From Dehalococcoidia bacterium (lineage in GTDB: Bacteria > Chloroflexota > Dehalococcoidia > GIF9 > UBA5629): a stretch of 64,000 nt of DNA. Where the stretch lies: NCBI GenBank assembly GCA_041653995.1, contig JBAZEK010000001.1, positions 1,178,001 to 1,242,000 on the forward strand, read 5' to 3'. Shown one piece after another: positions 17,593 to 25,403 of this stretch. The notes below the pieces were generated by a model. The model was given only the letters and a program-made list of their open reading frames with translations, was not told where the DNA came from and did not search any database. Every line of letters starts with the position of its first letter. The first letter of the stretch is position 1. Both the position numbers and the translations under genes were made by a program.

Positions 17593-18495
17593 TTAAAGGG
17601 CCATGGATATCAGCGCGGGCACGGCCGATTCGTTGCCCCCGGAAAAGATGTGTATACCGCGCAGCCCCGGCAGGGCCTTGAGCCTGCCGATCATCTCGGC
17701 GCAGATGGCCAGCCCCTCTTTTCGCTGGGCTTCTTCGCCGCCGGCCGACTCCAGGCGTGTGATCACATCATCCGGAATATTGAAATCCGTGAATGTATCC
17801 TTCATCCTCTTCGCTTCAGCCGCGCTGCCGAGCGGCAGTACGCCGGCCAGGATGGCGGTCTTTTGAGCAATTGCTTCGCCTCTGAGGGTATCGAGCCACA
17901 GTTTGAAGTCTTCGATATCGAAGACGGCCTGTGTCTGCAAGAACCCGGCCCCCGCCCTGATCTTCTTTTTGATGCGCATAACATTGAGTTCGAGCGGCCT
18001 GAGCGCCGGATTGGCGGCGGCGCCCGCCAGCATGGAGAAGGGACCTTCGATCTTGCGCCCGTCCATCAGCAACCCCTCTTCAGCCATAGCATTTACCGCG
18101 GCGATGAGCTGGATCGAATCGATGTCGAAGACGCCCGCCGAATCGGGGCACGCGATGAGGGTCTGATGGTACCCGCTGAGACAGAGAACGTTCTTGATGC
18201 CCAGTGAAACTGCGCCGAGCAGGTCGGATTGCAGGGCGATGCGGTTCCTGTCCCTGGTCACGACCTGATAAACAGGTTCGATACCGGCACGGAGCAGGGT
18301 GATGGACGCGGCAAGGCTGGACATGGCCACGCCGTAATGGTTGTCGGCGACGTTTACGGCAACGGGGCCGTCCCTCAAAGCGGCGGCGCACTCTTCCACA
18401 ACGCGTGTGCCCGCCCCGGGACGGGGCAGATACTCCGCCGTCAGTATGAAATCCGTACCCGCGATTTTCGCGGCCAGTCTGCTGTCAGGTTTCAT
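17593..18495 (-). CDS. metF: Methylenetetrahydrofolate reductase, MetF
   Basis: The 300-aa product has the MetF TIM-barrel pattern: an early FILTAEYLPRPG strand with the catalytic-type Glu, NVADNHYG, VVTRDRNRIALQSDL, NVLCLSGYH and FLQTQAVFD. These are shared with folate reductases that bind FAD and reduce methylene-THF to methyl-THF. MetV, its partner in acetogens, is at the other end of the same operon. Two MvhD-like genes and hdrABC between them suggest coupling to flavin-based bifurcation. The gene sits 10 bases after the leading mvhD-like gene. Confidence 0.88.
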   Translation of the reverse strand: MKPDSRLAAKIAGTDFILTAEYLPRPGAGTRVVEECAAALRDGPVAVNVADNHYGVAMSSLAASITLLRAGIEPVYQVVTRDRNRIALQSDLLGAVSLGIKNVLCLSGYHQTLIACPDSAGVFDIDSIQLIAAVNAMAEEGLLMDGRKIEGPFSMLAGAAANPALRPLELNVMRIKKKIRAGAGFLQTQAVFDIEDFKLWLDTLRGEAIAQKTAILAGVLPLGSAAEAKRMKDTFTDFNIPDDVITRLESAGGEEAQRKEGLAICAEMIGRLKALPGLRGIHIFSGGNESAVPALISMAL

Positions 18496-18505
18496 GAGAT
18501 TACTT

Positions 18506-18943
18506 CTACTCCTTATCGAGCTCCAGCTCGTCGCCCGCGTATGCGCTGCGCGGCGATGTTTCGATCCTGTTACGGAAGGCTTCCAGCTCTTTTCTGACCT
18601 GCTCCACGCCGCCTTCGCCCGGCTGGATCATGACCATGCGCCCGCGGCCCAGGCCTATCTCCTCCAGCAGGGCATCCACCGCCTCCACCCGTTTTTGAGC
18701 GCGCAGGTTCCCCTCGATATAACGGCAATCACCTTTATTACATGTGACCACGGCCACTCCGTCCGCGCCGGTCTCGAAGGACTTGGTCAGGTAGAGGATA
18801 TCGACCTTACCGGAACACGGCAACGGGATCAGCCTGACCTCAATCCCCTGCATGCTATCTCCTCCCGACAGCTCGGACGGATCCAGGCTGCTTGAGCAGC
18901 AGAAGAGATCGATCTTGACCCTGGCCTTATTTGCTACGTACAT
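18506..18943 (-). CDS. MvhD-like [2Fe-2S] protein, first gene of the operon
   Basis: The start is the ATG at 18943 behind AGGTGGCATGAA; an in-frame extension to 19042 passes through the promoter and is rejected. The 145-aa product keeps the family's layout: DLFCCSSS (residues 11-18), PLPCSGKVD, VVTCNKGDCRYIEGN, then an acidic tail ending in ELELDKE. MvhD-type proteins deliver electrons to HdrA. The acidic tail and sequence differ from the mvhD at 5565, so the two copies may serve different partners, for example MetF or the synthase. Confidence 0.8.
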   Translation of the reverse strand: MYVANKARVKIDLFCCSSSLDPSELSGGDSMQGIEVRLIPLPCSGKVDILYLTKSFETGADGVAVVTCNKGDCRYIEGNLRAQKRVEAVDALLEEIGLGRGRMVMIQPGEGGVEQVRKELEAFRNRIETSPRSAYAGDELELDKE

Positions 18944-18982
18944 TTCATGCCACCTATACGGCTTATGGAAGCCTGTTGCCGT

Positions 18983-19011
18983 ATTATAGCAGCACAATAT
19001 GGGGCTGTCAA
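18983..19011 (-). promoter_or_regulatory. Perfect consensus sigma70 promoter of the Hdr-Met-Glt operon
   Basis: On the minus strand TTGACA (19011-19006) is followed by exactly 17 bases and then TATAAT (18988-18983). The predicted start is near 18976, giving a leader of about 33 nt before the ATG at 18943. No operator-like palindrome was evident. Confidence 0.85.
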
Positions 19012-19052
19012 AATCTTTTGTCACAAATTTGCCGCAAGGCAAGCTGAAAATG

Positions 19053-19078
19053 GAAACGGCCCGGTTAAGGGCCGTTTC
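19053..19078 (-). terminator. Hairpin terminator after the RRM gene
   Basis: A 10-bp stem (19053-19062 with 19069-19078) encloses a 6-base loop between the RRM gene stop and the Hdr operon promoter. The U-tract on the minus strand is poor (CATTTTC), so termination may be partial. Confidence 0.55.
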
Positions 19079-19108
19079 ATAATAGTCTATGGTTTTAGAT
19101 ATCTTTGA

Positions 19109-19465
19109 TTAATACCTTCTCGAGCCGCCTCTGCCGCCGCCGTAGCCTCCGCGCTGGCCGAAGGAGGACTTGCCTCCACGACCACCGCCGCCGCCGCTGC
19201 GTCCGCCGCCACCGCCGCCCTCTCCTCTCGGTCGGGCGCCGTTGACGGTGATGGCACGTTCCTTTAGCTTCTTGCCGTTCAGTCCGGCGATGGCCGCCTG
19301 GCCTTCCTGCAATTTGGGCATCTCCACAAATCCGAAGCCTTTGGATTGCCCGCTGTAGTTGTCCTTGATAATGGCAACAGACGAGACCTCGCCGAAGGCT
19401 TCGAACTCAGTCCTGATGTCGCTCTCGGTTACCTCGTAAGCCAGGTTCCCCACGTATATATTCAT
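19109..19465 (-). CDS. RRM RNA-binding protein with Gly/Arg-rich tail
   Basis: The 118-aa product is a single RNA recognition motif: NIYVGNLAYEVTE (RNP2) at the start and SKGFGFVEM (RNP1) near residue 42, then a glycine-arginine tail (residues 80-118, GGGGGRSGGGGG and GGYGGGRGG). Such proteins are common in cyanobacteria, Chloroflexota and other bacteria and act as RNA chaperones or in cold response (inference). A strong AAGGAGGAAATAATC precedes the ATG. The next gene upstream on the same strand is a zinc-ribbon protein. Confidence 0.92.
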   Translation of the reverse strand: MNIYVGNLAYEVTESDIRTEFEAFGEVSSVAIIKDNYSGQSKGFGFVEMPKLQEGQAAIAGLNGKKLKERAITVNGARPRGEGGGGGGRSGGGGGRGGKSSFGQRGGYGGGRGGSRRY

Positions 19466-19540
19466 GGTACGATTATTTCCTCCTTAATTTAAAAGGCGCG
19501 GGGATAGAATCTCTCCTTGCGCCCGCAGTGCCTGCCGCGA

Positions 19541-19837
19541 TTACCTTCTGGGATTTATGGTGCTATAGCAATCGCTGCAGTAAACCGGTTTGTCCTGTCG
19601 CGGCTCGAAGGGGACCTCGGTCTCTTTGCCGCACTGTGCGCACTGCGCGGGGTACATCTTGCGCTGGTAGCCTGACCTGCCGCCGTCGCGGCTTGATTTC
19701 CTGGCCTGCCTGCAATCGGGGCAGCGTTTGGGCTCATTGGCGAACCCCTTGGATGCGTAGAACTCCTGCTCCGTCGCGGTGAAGGTGAAATCCTTGCTGC
19801 AATCCGCGCAGTTGATAGTTTTGTCGGTGAAACCCAT
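19541..19837 (-). CDS. Two-module zinc-ribbon protein
   Basis: The 98-aa product starts after AGGAGGTCATCAC. Residues 1-50 are a zf-trcl-type module (CADC, FTFTATEQEFYASKGF, NEPKRCPDCRQARK); residues 65-98 are a second ribbon (CAQCGKETEVPFEPR, then PVYCSDCYS). It is a longer paralogue of the 63-aa protein at 2362-2553, which lacks the second ribbon. Such CxxCGK-x-E-VPF proteins are frequent in Dehalococcoidia and related bacteria; function is unknown. Confidence 0.85.
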   Translation of the reverse strand: MGFTDKTINCADCSKDFTFTATEQEFYASKGFANEPKRCPDCRQARKSSRDGGRSGYQRKMYPAQCAQCGKETEVPFEPRQDKPVYCSDCYSTINPRR

Positions 19838-20067
19838 GTGATGACCTCCTGATTTAATTTTAATGGCTTTTGGTTGCGGTCATCCAACATGAGAAGATAT
19901 TAGAGGAAGATCGAGAGTTAATCTACCGAAGCTGGCAATAACCTTTACAGAAACCACTATGTATACTTTACAATAAAATACTACATAATGCAATTGGTCG
20001 ATAATACGCTGTCACTATTTAACACCGGGCTTCCGCATCTGTTATACTTCTCTTTCCCAAATTTAAT

Positions 20068-21219
20068 ATGAATGATCTGAGTTTCTTCAGACGTTACACC
20101 GCACCCTGTCTGGTCGCTTTCCTGGGGTCGACTTTCCTGTGGGCCATCCTGACCTATATCACGATCTACTGGGTGGACATGGGCTACAGCCACCTGCAGG
20201 TGGGGATACTGATTGCCGTTTTCCCGCTGGTGTCCCTGGCCCTGATGATACCTTTCGGTGTTTTCGTCGACCGCATCTCGCCAAAAAAGCTGATCCTGGC
20301 CAGCCAGTTTATCTTCGCCCTTAGCATCTCGGGGCTGATGATGACGCAGGATTTCTGGCTGACCATGCTGTTGCTGGCGGTGGGCGGCGCAGGCAACGCG
20401 CTTTTCAATAACGCACTTCCCGCGCTCTTCTACAAGACCCTGGGCAGCAGCATACGCGGCCTCAAGCTGGGTTTTTTTACGGCAGGCATACTGGTAGGGT
20501 ACGGGCTGGGCTCCCTGCTGGGTGGTTACATATACACGGACTTCGATATGAACGCCATCTTCCTGTTCGCACTGATCGGTACGGTCCCCATGTTGCTGCT
20601 GAGCCTGCTGCTGGCGGACGTCCCCGGCACCAGAATCAAGCTCAGCGATTACCGGGCCGACCTTTCCAGTAAGTCGGTGCTTGTCTTCGTCATACTTGTT
20701 TTCGCATTCTCCCTGCACGCCGGGGCAGAGCAGTCCAGCTTCAGCCTCTTCCTCAACAAGGACATCGGGATGGACAAGGAAGCGGTGGGCTGGCTGTACT
20801 TCATCCATGCCAACGTTATGGCCGTGCTTTCGATCGTCAGCGGGTACTATGCCGATCGCGTCAACTCGCGGGGAAAGGGGCTGGCCGCACTTTATTACGC
20901 CGGTATAGCCCTGTCGGGCCTGACCAATATACTGCTGATGTTCACCACTAACTTCGGCAATGTCCTGGCCACGCGCCTGACCCATGCCGTGGGCGACAGC
21001 CTGACGCTGGTGACCCGCAGCCTGATAGTATCCAACCTCTTCATCACCACTCGCATGGGCGGCAACCTGGCCACCGTCCAGACCACCGTGACGCTGGGTA
21101 CCCTCTGCGGCGCCATCATCAGCGGGGCATTCACGGGATATGCGACTGGATTCGCCATCGCCGGCGCCGCGGCCGTCCTGGCGGTGATTTATGCGTTAAT
21201 CGTCAAGCCTGAATTCTGA
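20068..21219 (+). CDS. Major facilitator superfamily transporter
   Basis: The 383-aa product has about 12 hydrophobic segments and MFS loops: PFGVFVDRISPKKLI between helices 2 and 3, and VSGYYADRVNSRGKG in the second half. Substrate is unknown; drug or small-molecule export is typical. A TATACT box (20043-20048) lies about 19 bases before the ATG, so the leader is short and has no clear ribosome site. It is divergent from the zinc-ribbon gene. Confidence 0.85.
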   Translation: MNDLSFFRRYTAPCLVAFLGSTFLWAILTYITIYWVDMGYSHLQVGILIAVFPLVSLALMIPFGVFVDRISPKKLILASQFIFALSISGLMMTQDFWLTMLLLAVGGAGNALFNNALPALFYKTLGSSIRGLKLGFFTAGILVGYGLGSLLGGYIYTDFDMNAIFLFALIGTVPMLLLSLLLADVPGTRIKLSDYRADLSSKSVLVFVILVFAFSLHAGAEQSSFSLFLNKDIGMDKEAVGWLYFIHANVMAVLSIVSGYYADRVNSRGKGLAALYYAGIALSGLTNILLMFTTNFGNVLATRLTHAVGDSLTLVTRSLIVSNLFITTRMGGNLATVQTTVTLGTLCGAIISGAFTGYATGFAIAGAAAVLAVIYALIVKPEF

Positions 21220-21269
21220 CCGTGTTTTGAGTTAGAATATAGACAGTATGGCTTCCCGGGTGATGCAGT

Positions 21270-22247
21270 ATGCCGGCTAACCTGACGCCGCAGTATTTTG
21301 AAGCGGAGCGACGCTTCAAGAGCGCAACCACGCCGGAGGAGAAGATCCAGGCGCTGGAGGCCATGCTGGCTGTGATGCCCAAACATAAGGGCACCGACCA
21401 TCTGCAGGCCGACCTGCGGCGCAAGATCGCCAAAATCAGCGAAGAGGCCGAGAGAAAATACGCCACCAGCCGGAAAAACTTCAATGTGCGCAGGGAGGGG
21501 GCGGGACAGGTGGGGCTGATCGGACCACCCAACACAGGCAAGTCGCTGCTGCTGTCCTCACTGACCAGCGTAAAGCCTGAGGTTGCCGCTTATCCCTTTA
21601 CCACCAAGTCGCCCAACGTGGGCATGATGCCCTTCGAGAACATCCAGATACAACTGGTGGACATGCCCGCCATCAACATGGAGGAGTCGCGCGTCTGGGC
21701 CAACACGGTGCTGCGCAATGCCGACCTGCTGGCCATCGTGGTGGACCTCACCAGCGATCCCGTACGACAGGTGGAAGAAACGCTGCAGGGGCTGGAGGAT
21801 ATTTCGGTCGTGCCTTTTAAGCCCGGTGCAGACAACAGAGGCACCGGCCTGAGGGAACGGCGCGCCTTTATCATAGCCAACGTGGGAGACCTGGATATAG
21901 ACGATGAAGGAATTAACGCCCTTAATGCCAGGTTCGGTGGGTGGCTGGACGCAGTCAGAGTATCGGCAGCGGAAAAACAGAACCTGGAGGAGCTCAAACG
22001 TCAGATCTTTACGCGCCTCAAGATCATGCGCGTGCATACCAAGTCGCCCGGCGCCAGGGTGGACCTGACCGATCCGGTGATACTGCCGGCAGGCGCGACT
22101 ATCAAAGACGCAGCCGAGGCTGTGCACAAGGATTTTAAGTCCGGGCTGCGCTATGCCGTGATCTGGGGCTCAGGCAAGTTCGACGGACAGCGCGTCGGCC
22201 CCGAGCACGTGCTGCGCGATAACGATATCATCGAACTGCACGTATAG
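21270..22247 (+). CDS. Obg/DRG-like GTPase with TGS domain
   Basis: The 325-aa product has a helical N-terminus (residues 1-75), then a P-loop GPPNTGKS (near residue 84), an Obg-type AYPFTTKSPNVGMM switch I and DMPA as G3. The usual G4 NKxD is replaced by ANVGD. The C-terminal TGS domain reads TDPVILPAGATIKDAAEAVH and ends DNDIIELHV. The family binds ribosomes or RNA. The loss of the G4 lysine may change nucleotide specificity. A GGGTGAT ribosome site precedes the start; a 10-codon open frame (21248-21280) overlaps the start and may be a leader peptide or chance. Confidence 0.85.
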   Translation: MPANLTPQYFEAERRFKSATTPEEKIQALEAMLAVMPKHKGTDHLQADLRRKIAKISEEAERKYATSRKNFNVRREGAGQVGLIGPPNTGKSLLLSSLTSVKPEVAAYPFTTKSPNVGMMPFENIQIQLVDMPAINMEESRVWANTVLRNADLLAIVVDLTSDPVRQVEETLQGLEDISVVPFKPGADNRGTGLRERRAFIIANVGDLDIDDEGINALNARFGGWLDAVRVSAAEKQNLEELKRQIFTRLKIMRVHTKSPGARVDLTDPVILPAGATIKDAAEAVHKDFKSGLRYAVIWGSGKFDGQRVGPEHVLRDNDIIELHV

Positions 22248-22266
22248 GCCTCAGACTGGTTTAAGG

Positions 22267-22272
22267 TATAAT
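22267..22272 (+). promoter_or_regulatory. -10 box placed for a leaderless transcript
   Basis: TATAAT ends nine bases before the ATG at 22282. Transcription would begin within about three bases of the start codon, and no ribosome site exists. The -35 region is not clear. Confidence 0.5.
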
Positions 22273-22281
22273 TCCATATAA

Positions 22282-23169
22282 ATGATCGTCGCTATCAGGA
22301 AAAGTATCAGCTCCCTGAAAAAGGATAGGGAGCACGGGGCCGGATGGCTCACCCTGCGTTCGCTCGAGATACTGCGCGAGGCTGCCTCTCTGGACCCGGC
22401 CGAGAGCCCGCAAAAACTCCTGTCATCGCTCACCGGCGTCGCCGGCGCGCTGATCAGCGCGCGCCCGGCCATGGTGTCCATCGCCAACTATGTTCTCTAT
22501 TATCAGGAAGAGCTCCAGTCAGCCGCTGCGACCTCCAGGTCGCCCCAACGGCTTAAAAAAGCAGCCTTCAGTATGGCCGACCGCCTGATCAGGCGGCAGG
22601 GTAAATCCGCCGCTGCCGCTGCGCGCAACGCGGCTGCGCTGATTGGCAGGCGCAGTATCGTTATGCTCTGCAGCTACAGCTCAGCTGTCTGCAGCGCACT
22701 GGAGCTGGCACGGCGCGGGGGTAAGGACTTCAAAGTACTGGCCGTACAGTCTCGCCATAAAAAAATATCCTACGGCGAGATGGCGCTGCGCCGCCTGCAG
22801 GAGTCGGGCATCAGCGGCAGTATAGTGCCCGATAATCAAATAGCCTGGCAGCTCGCGCGTGCGGACCTGGTGCTGTGCGGCGCCGACGGTGTCTCGCTTC
22901 ACGGATGGCTGATAAACGGGACACCCTCTTTGGAGCTGGCGCAGACGGCTCTGCGCAAGAAACGCCCTTTGTATGCCGTATGCGAGACAAGTAAGATCGA
23001 CGCCCGCGGACTGACCGCCGGCCTGCCTGAGCCCGAGCCGGGCTTCGACATGGTTCCACTCGAGATGCTCTCGGGGCTGGTCACGGAAAAAGGGATGATG
23101 ACGCCGGAGGAGATATATAAATTCACCTTAGATGACCTGACGGGGAGCATGAGTGACCGGCCTCATTGA
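22282..23169 (+). CDS. eIF2B alpha / ribose-1,5-bisphosphate isomerase-like protein
   Basis: The 295-aa product has a helical N-terminal half, then a Rossmann-like half with VMLCSYSSAVCSALE, KVLAVQSRHKK, DLVLCGADGVSLHGWLINGT and a LYAVCETSKID strand. This matches the eIF2B-alpha/MtnA/R15P-isomerase superfamily, which binds phosphorylated sugars or nucleotides. Substrate cannot be read from the sequence. The stop overlaps the GTG start of the TatD gene by 17 bases. It seems to be expressed from a nearly leaderless promoter. Confidence 0.7.
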   Translation: MIVAIRKSISSLKKDREHGAGWLTLRSLEILREAASLDPAESPQKLLSSLTGVAGALISARPAMVSIANYVLYYQEELQSAAATSRSPQRLKKAAFSMADRLIRRQGKSAAAAARNAAALIGRRSIVMLCSYSSAVCSALELARRGGKDFKVLAVQSRHKKISYGEMALRRLQESGISGSIVPDNQIAWQLARADLVLCGADGVSLHGWLINGTPSLELAQTALRKKRPLYAVCETSKIDARGLTAGLPEPEPGFDMVPLEMLSGLVTEKGMMTPEEIYKFTLDDLTGSMSDRPH

Positions 23170-23923
23170 TGCGCACGCCCATCTCGATGAGATGGAGGAC
23201 CTCGCTGCAGCCGTCGGGAGAGCCAGGCTGGCGGGTGTGGCCGCCATCATCTCCATGGGGCAGGATTTGAGCTCCAACGCCCGGAACCTGGAGATGTCGG
23301 CCAGTTATCCCGGATACATTTACCCTGCGCTCGGCCTGCATCCCTGGGCCATCGGCAGGCTGGACGATGCGCAAATCGAGCAAAATATCGGTTTCATATC
23401 GGACAACCTGCACAGGGCCGTCGCGCTGGGCGAGGTCGGCCTGGATTATGACAAACGGGTGCTTAAAACGGCGGGCAAGGATATGCAGAAGGAGGTGCTG
23501 CGGCGGCTGCTGGCGCTGGCCCTGCGCCATGATAAGCCGGTCTCGCTGCACAGCCGCTACGCCTGGAAGGATGCTCTGCAGGAGGTCGTAGCCGCCGGGA
23601 TAAGGAAGCTGGTCTTCCACTGGTATACGGGATTCTCCAGCACGCTGGCCGAGCTGATCGAAGCCGGATATTACATCTCGGCCACGCCGGCTGCAGAGTA
23701 CCACGATGAACATCGCCGCGCTATCAGGGAAGTCCCGCTCAATAGTCTGCTGCTGGAGACGGATTGCCCCGTTTATTACGGCAGGGAGCAGCGCTACCGC
23801 TCGCAGCCGTCCGACGTCATGCGCAGCCTCAAGGCGGCGGCTTTAATCAAAGATACTCCTCAGGAAGAAGCGGCAACCGTCACCACGGCCAATGCCTGCC
23901 GGCTTTTCGGCCTGCCCCTGTAA
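23153..23923 (+). CDS. TatD-family metal-dependent hydrolase
   Basis: The GTG start at 23153 follows GGGGAG. The 256-aa product begins with LIDAHAHLDE (HxH metal motif), has YPALGLHPWAIG, GEVGLDYDKR with the catalytic Glu, SLHSRYAWKDAL, VFHWYTG and a final LLLETDCPVYYG (Asp). These are the TatD amidohydrolase signatures; the family has 3'-5' DNase activity. It overlaps the preceding eIF2B-like gene. Confidence 0.88.
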   Translation: MTGLIDAHAHLDEMEDLAAAVGRARLAGVAAIISMGQDLSSNARNLEMSASYPGYIYPALGLHPWAIGRLDDAQIEQNIGFISDNLHRAVALGEVGLDYDKRVLKTAGKDMQKEVLRRLLALALRHDKPVSLHSRYAWKDALQEVVAAGIRKLVFHWYTGFSSTLAELIEAGYYISATPAAEYHDEHRRAIREVPLNSLLLETDCPVYYGREQRYRSQPSDVMRSLKAAALIKDTPQEEAATVTTANACRLFGLPL

Positions 23924-24019
23924 ATTCGAGTATTACCACAAGCTTCGAACTTGCATTCATCACCCCCGCGTATTTGCCCACCGAAATCAAACGGATTAAA
24001 ATTAGTCAACTATCCTGAT

Positions 24020-25048
24020 ATGAAGGCTATTATTCTTGTCGGCGGCGAGGGCACCAGGCTGCGTCCCTTGACCTATTCATTAGTTAAACCGATGGTCCCT
24101 GTTGCCAACAGGCCCTTTATAGAGCATGTTATCCGCAAGCTGGCACGGCACGGGATCGACGAGATTGTGCTGGCCATGGGTTACAAGCCCGACTCGATCT
24201 ACGCATATTTCAAGAACGGCAGCGGCCTGGGAGTCAGGCTGACCTACAGCCTGGAAGAGAAGCCGCTGGGCACCGCCGGCGCCGTTAAGAACGCCGGCAG
24301 CTATGTCAAAGAAGCCTTCTTCGTCCTCAACGGCGACTGCTTCTCCGATCTCGATTATTCCGATATGTACAGGCAGCACGTACACAATAAAGCGAAAACG
24401 ACTATTGCGCTCACACATGTGGAGGATCCCACCAGGTTCGGCGTGGTCGAAACGGATGAGTCGGGACGTGTTCTGCGTTTTATAGAGAAGCCGAAATGGG
24501 AGGACGTGACCAGCCACTGGATAAATGCGGGAGTATATATACTTGAGCCCGAGGTGCTGGATTATATCCCGGACAACCTGTTCTACATGTTCGAGAACGG
24601 TGTATTCCCCCGCTTACTGGAAAACGGAGAGCCCTTTTACGCCTATCACAACCGGGCGTACTGGATCGACATGGGCACACCCGAACAGTACCATCTTGTC
24701 AACAGCGATTTACTGCTGGGCAATTGTTCCTCTCCTTTGCACGTAGCCCGCGACCTGATCATCGGCGATGGATGCGAGATAAATCCTTCCGCCCGTCTGA
24801 CCGGACCGGTTATGCTGGCGGAGGGATGCAGTGTGGGCGCAGAGGCGCGGATTACGGGTCCCGCCGTCCTGGGGCGCGGCTGCCGCATAGCCGGTGGCGC
24901 GGTTATTGAGAATTCCCTGCTGTGGGACGAGATAACTGTGGCTGAGGGCGCGATCATTATTAACAGCATTATTGCCAGCGGTGCTAAGATAAATAAGGGA
25001 CAACGCCTGCAAGGGCAAACAATCAACCAGAGGGCGCCAACTACATAA
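24020..25048 (+). CDS. Sugar-phosphate nucleotidyltransferase with left-handed beta-helix
   Basis: The start is set at 24020 because the nucleotidyltransferase signature MKAIILVGGEGTRLRPL begins there; the frame upstream to 23951 is unrelated. The 342-aa product has the GxGTRxRPLT motif, KPMVPVANRPF, FVLNGDCFSD and FIEKPKWE. Its C-terminal 90 residues are hexapeptide-like repeats (residues 255-340, LIIGDGCEINPSARL). This fits GDP-mannose or glucose-1-phosphate type pyrophosphorylases. Substrate specificity is open. There is no clear ribosome site. Confidence 0.85.
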   Translation: MKAIILVGGEGTRLRPLTYSLVKPMVPVANRPFIEHVIRKLARHGIDEIVLAMGYKPDSIYAYFKNGSGLGVRLTYSLEEKPLGTAGAVKNAGSYVKEAFFVLNGDCFSDLDYSDMYRQHVHNKAKTTIALTHVEDPTRFGVVETDESGRVLRFIEKPKWEDVTSHWINAGVYILEPEVLDYIPDNLFYMFENGVFPRLLENGEPFYAYHNRAYWIDMGTPEQYHLVNSDLLLGNCSSPLHVARDLIIGDGCEINPSARLTGPVMLAEGCSVGAEARITGPAVLGRGCRIAGGAVIENSLLWDEITVAEGAIIINSIIASGAKINKGQRLQGQTINQRAPTT

Positions 25049-25071
25049 TAATCAACTATTTTGGAGGCGAG

Positions 25072-25401
25072 ATGGCTGACAATGTAAAAACCGTTAGTGA
25101 AAAGGAATTCAAGGCAAACGTGCTGGATGCGGCGCGGCCGGTGCTGGTGGATTTCTGGGCGGTTTGGTGCGGGCCCTGCAAAATGATCGCTCCGCTCGTG
25201 GACGAACTGGCCGGCGAATATAAGGACAGGATAGAATTCGCCAAGGTCAACGTGGACGAGGCGCCCAAGGTAGCCTCCAGCTACAACGTGATGAGCATTC
25301 CCACACTTATCATATTTAAGGGAGGTAAACCCTTCGAGCAACTGGTGGGCTACCGCCCCAAGAAAGACATTCAGAAACTACTGGATAAGGCCTTAGCGTA
25401 A
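25072..25401 (+). CDS. trxA: Thioredoxin
   Basis: The 109-aa product has the WCGPC active site (residues 31-35) within DFWAVWCGPCKM and the cis-Pro strand SIPTLIIFKGG. TTTGGAGGCGAG precedes the ATG. It opens a set of thiol-redox genes (trxA, ccdA, three TlpA-like proteins) and probably supplies electrons to the CcdA membrane protein, which starts two bases downstream. Confidence 0.95.
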   Translation: MADNVKTVSEKEFKANVLDAARPVLVDFWAVWCGPCKMIAPLVDELAGEYKDRIEFAKVNVDEAPKVASSYNVMSIPTLIIFKGGKPFEQLVGYRPKKDIQKLLDKALA

Positions 25402-25403
25402 TA

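Noticed and set aside
19981..20985. 334-aa minus-strand open frame
   Set aside because: It lies opposite the MFS transporter, and its His/Gln-rich composition is typical of a shadow frame.
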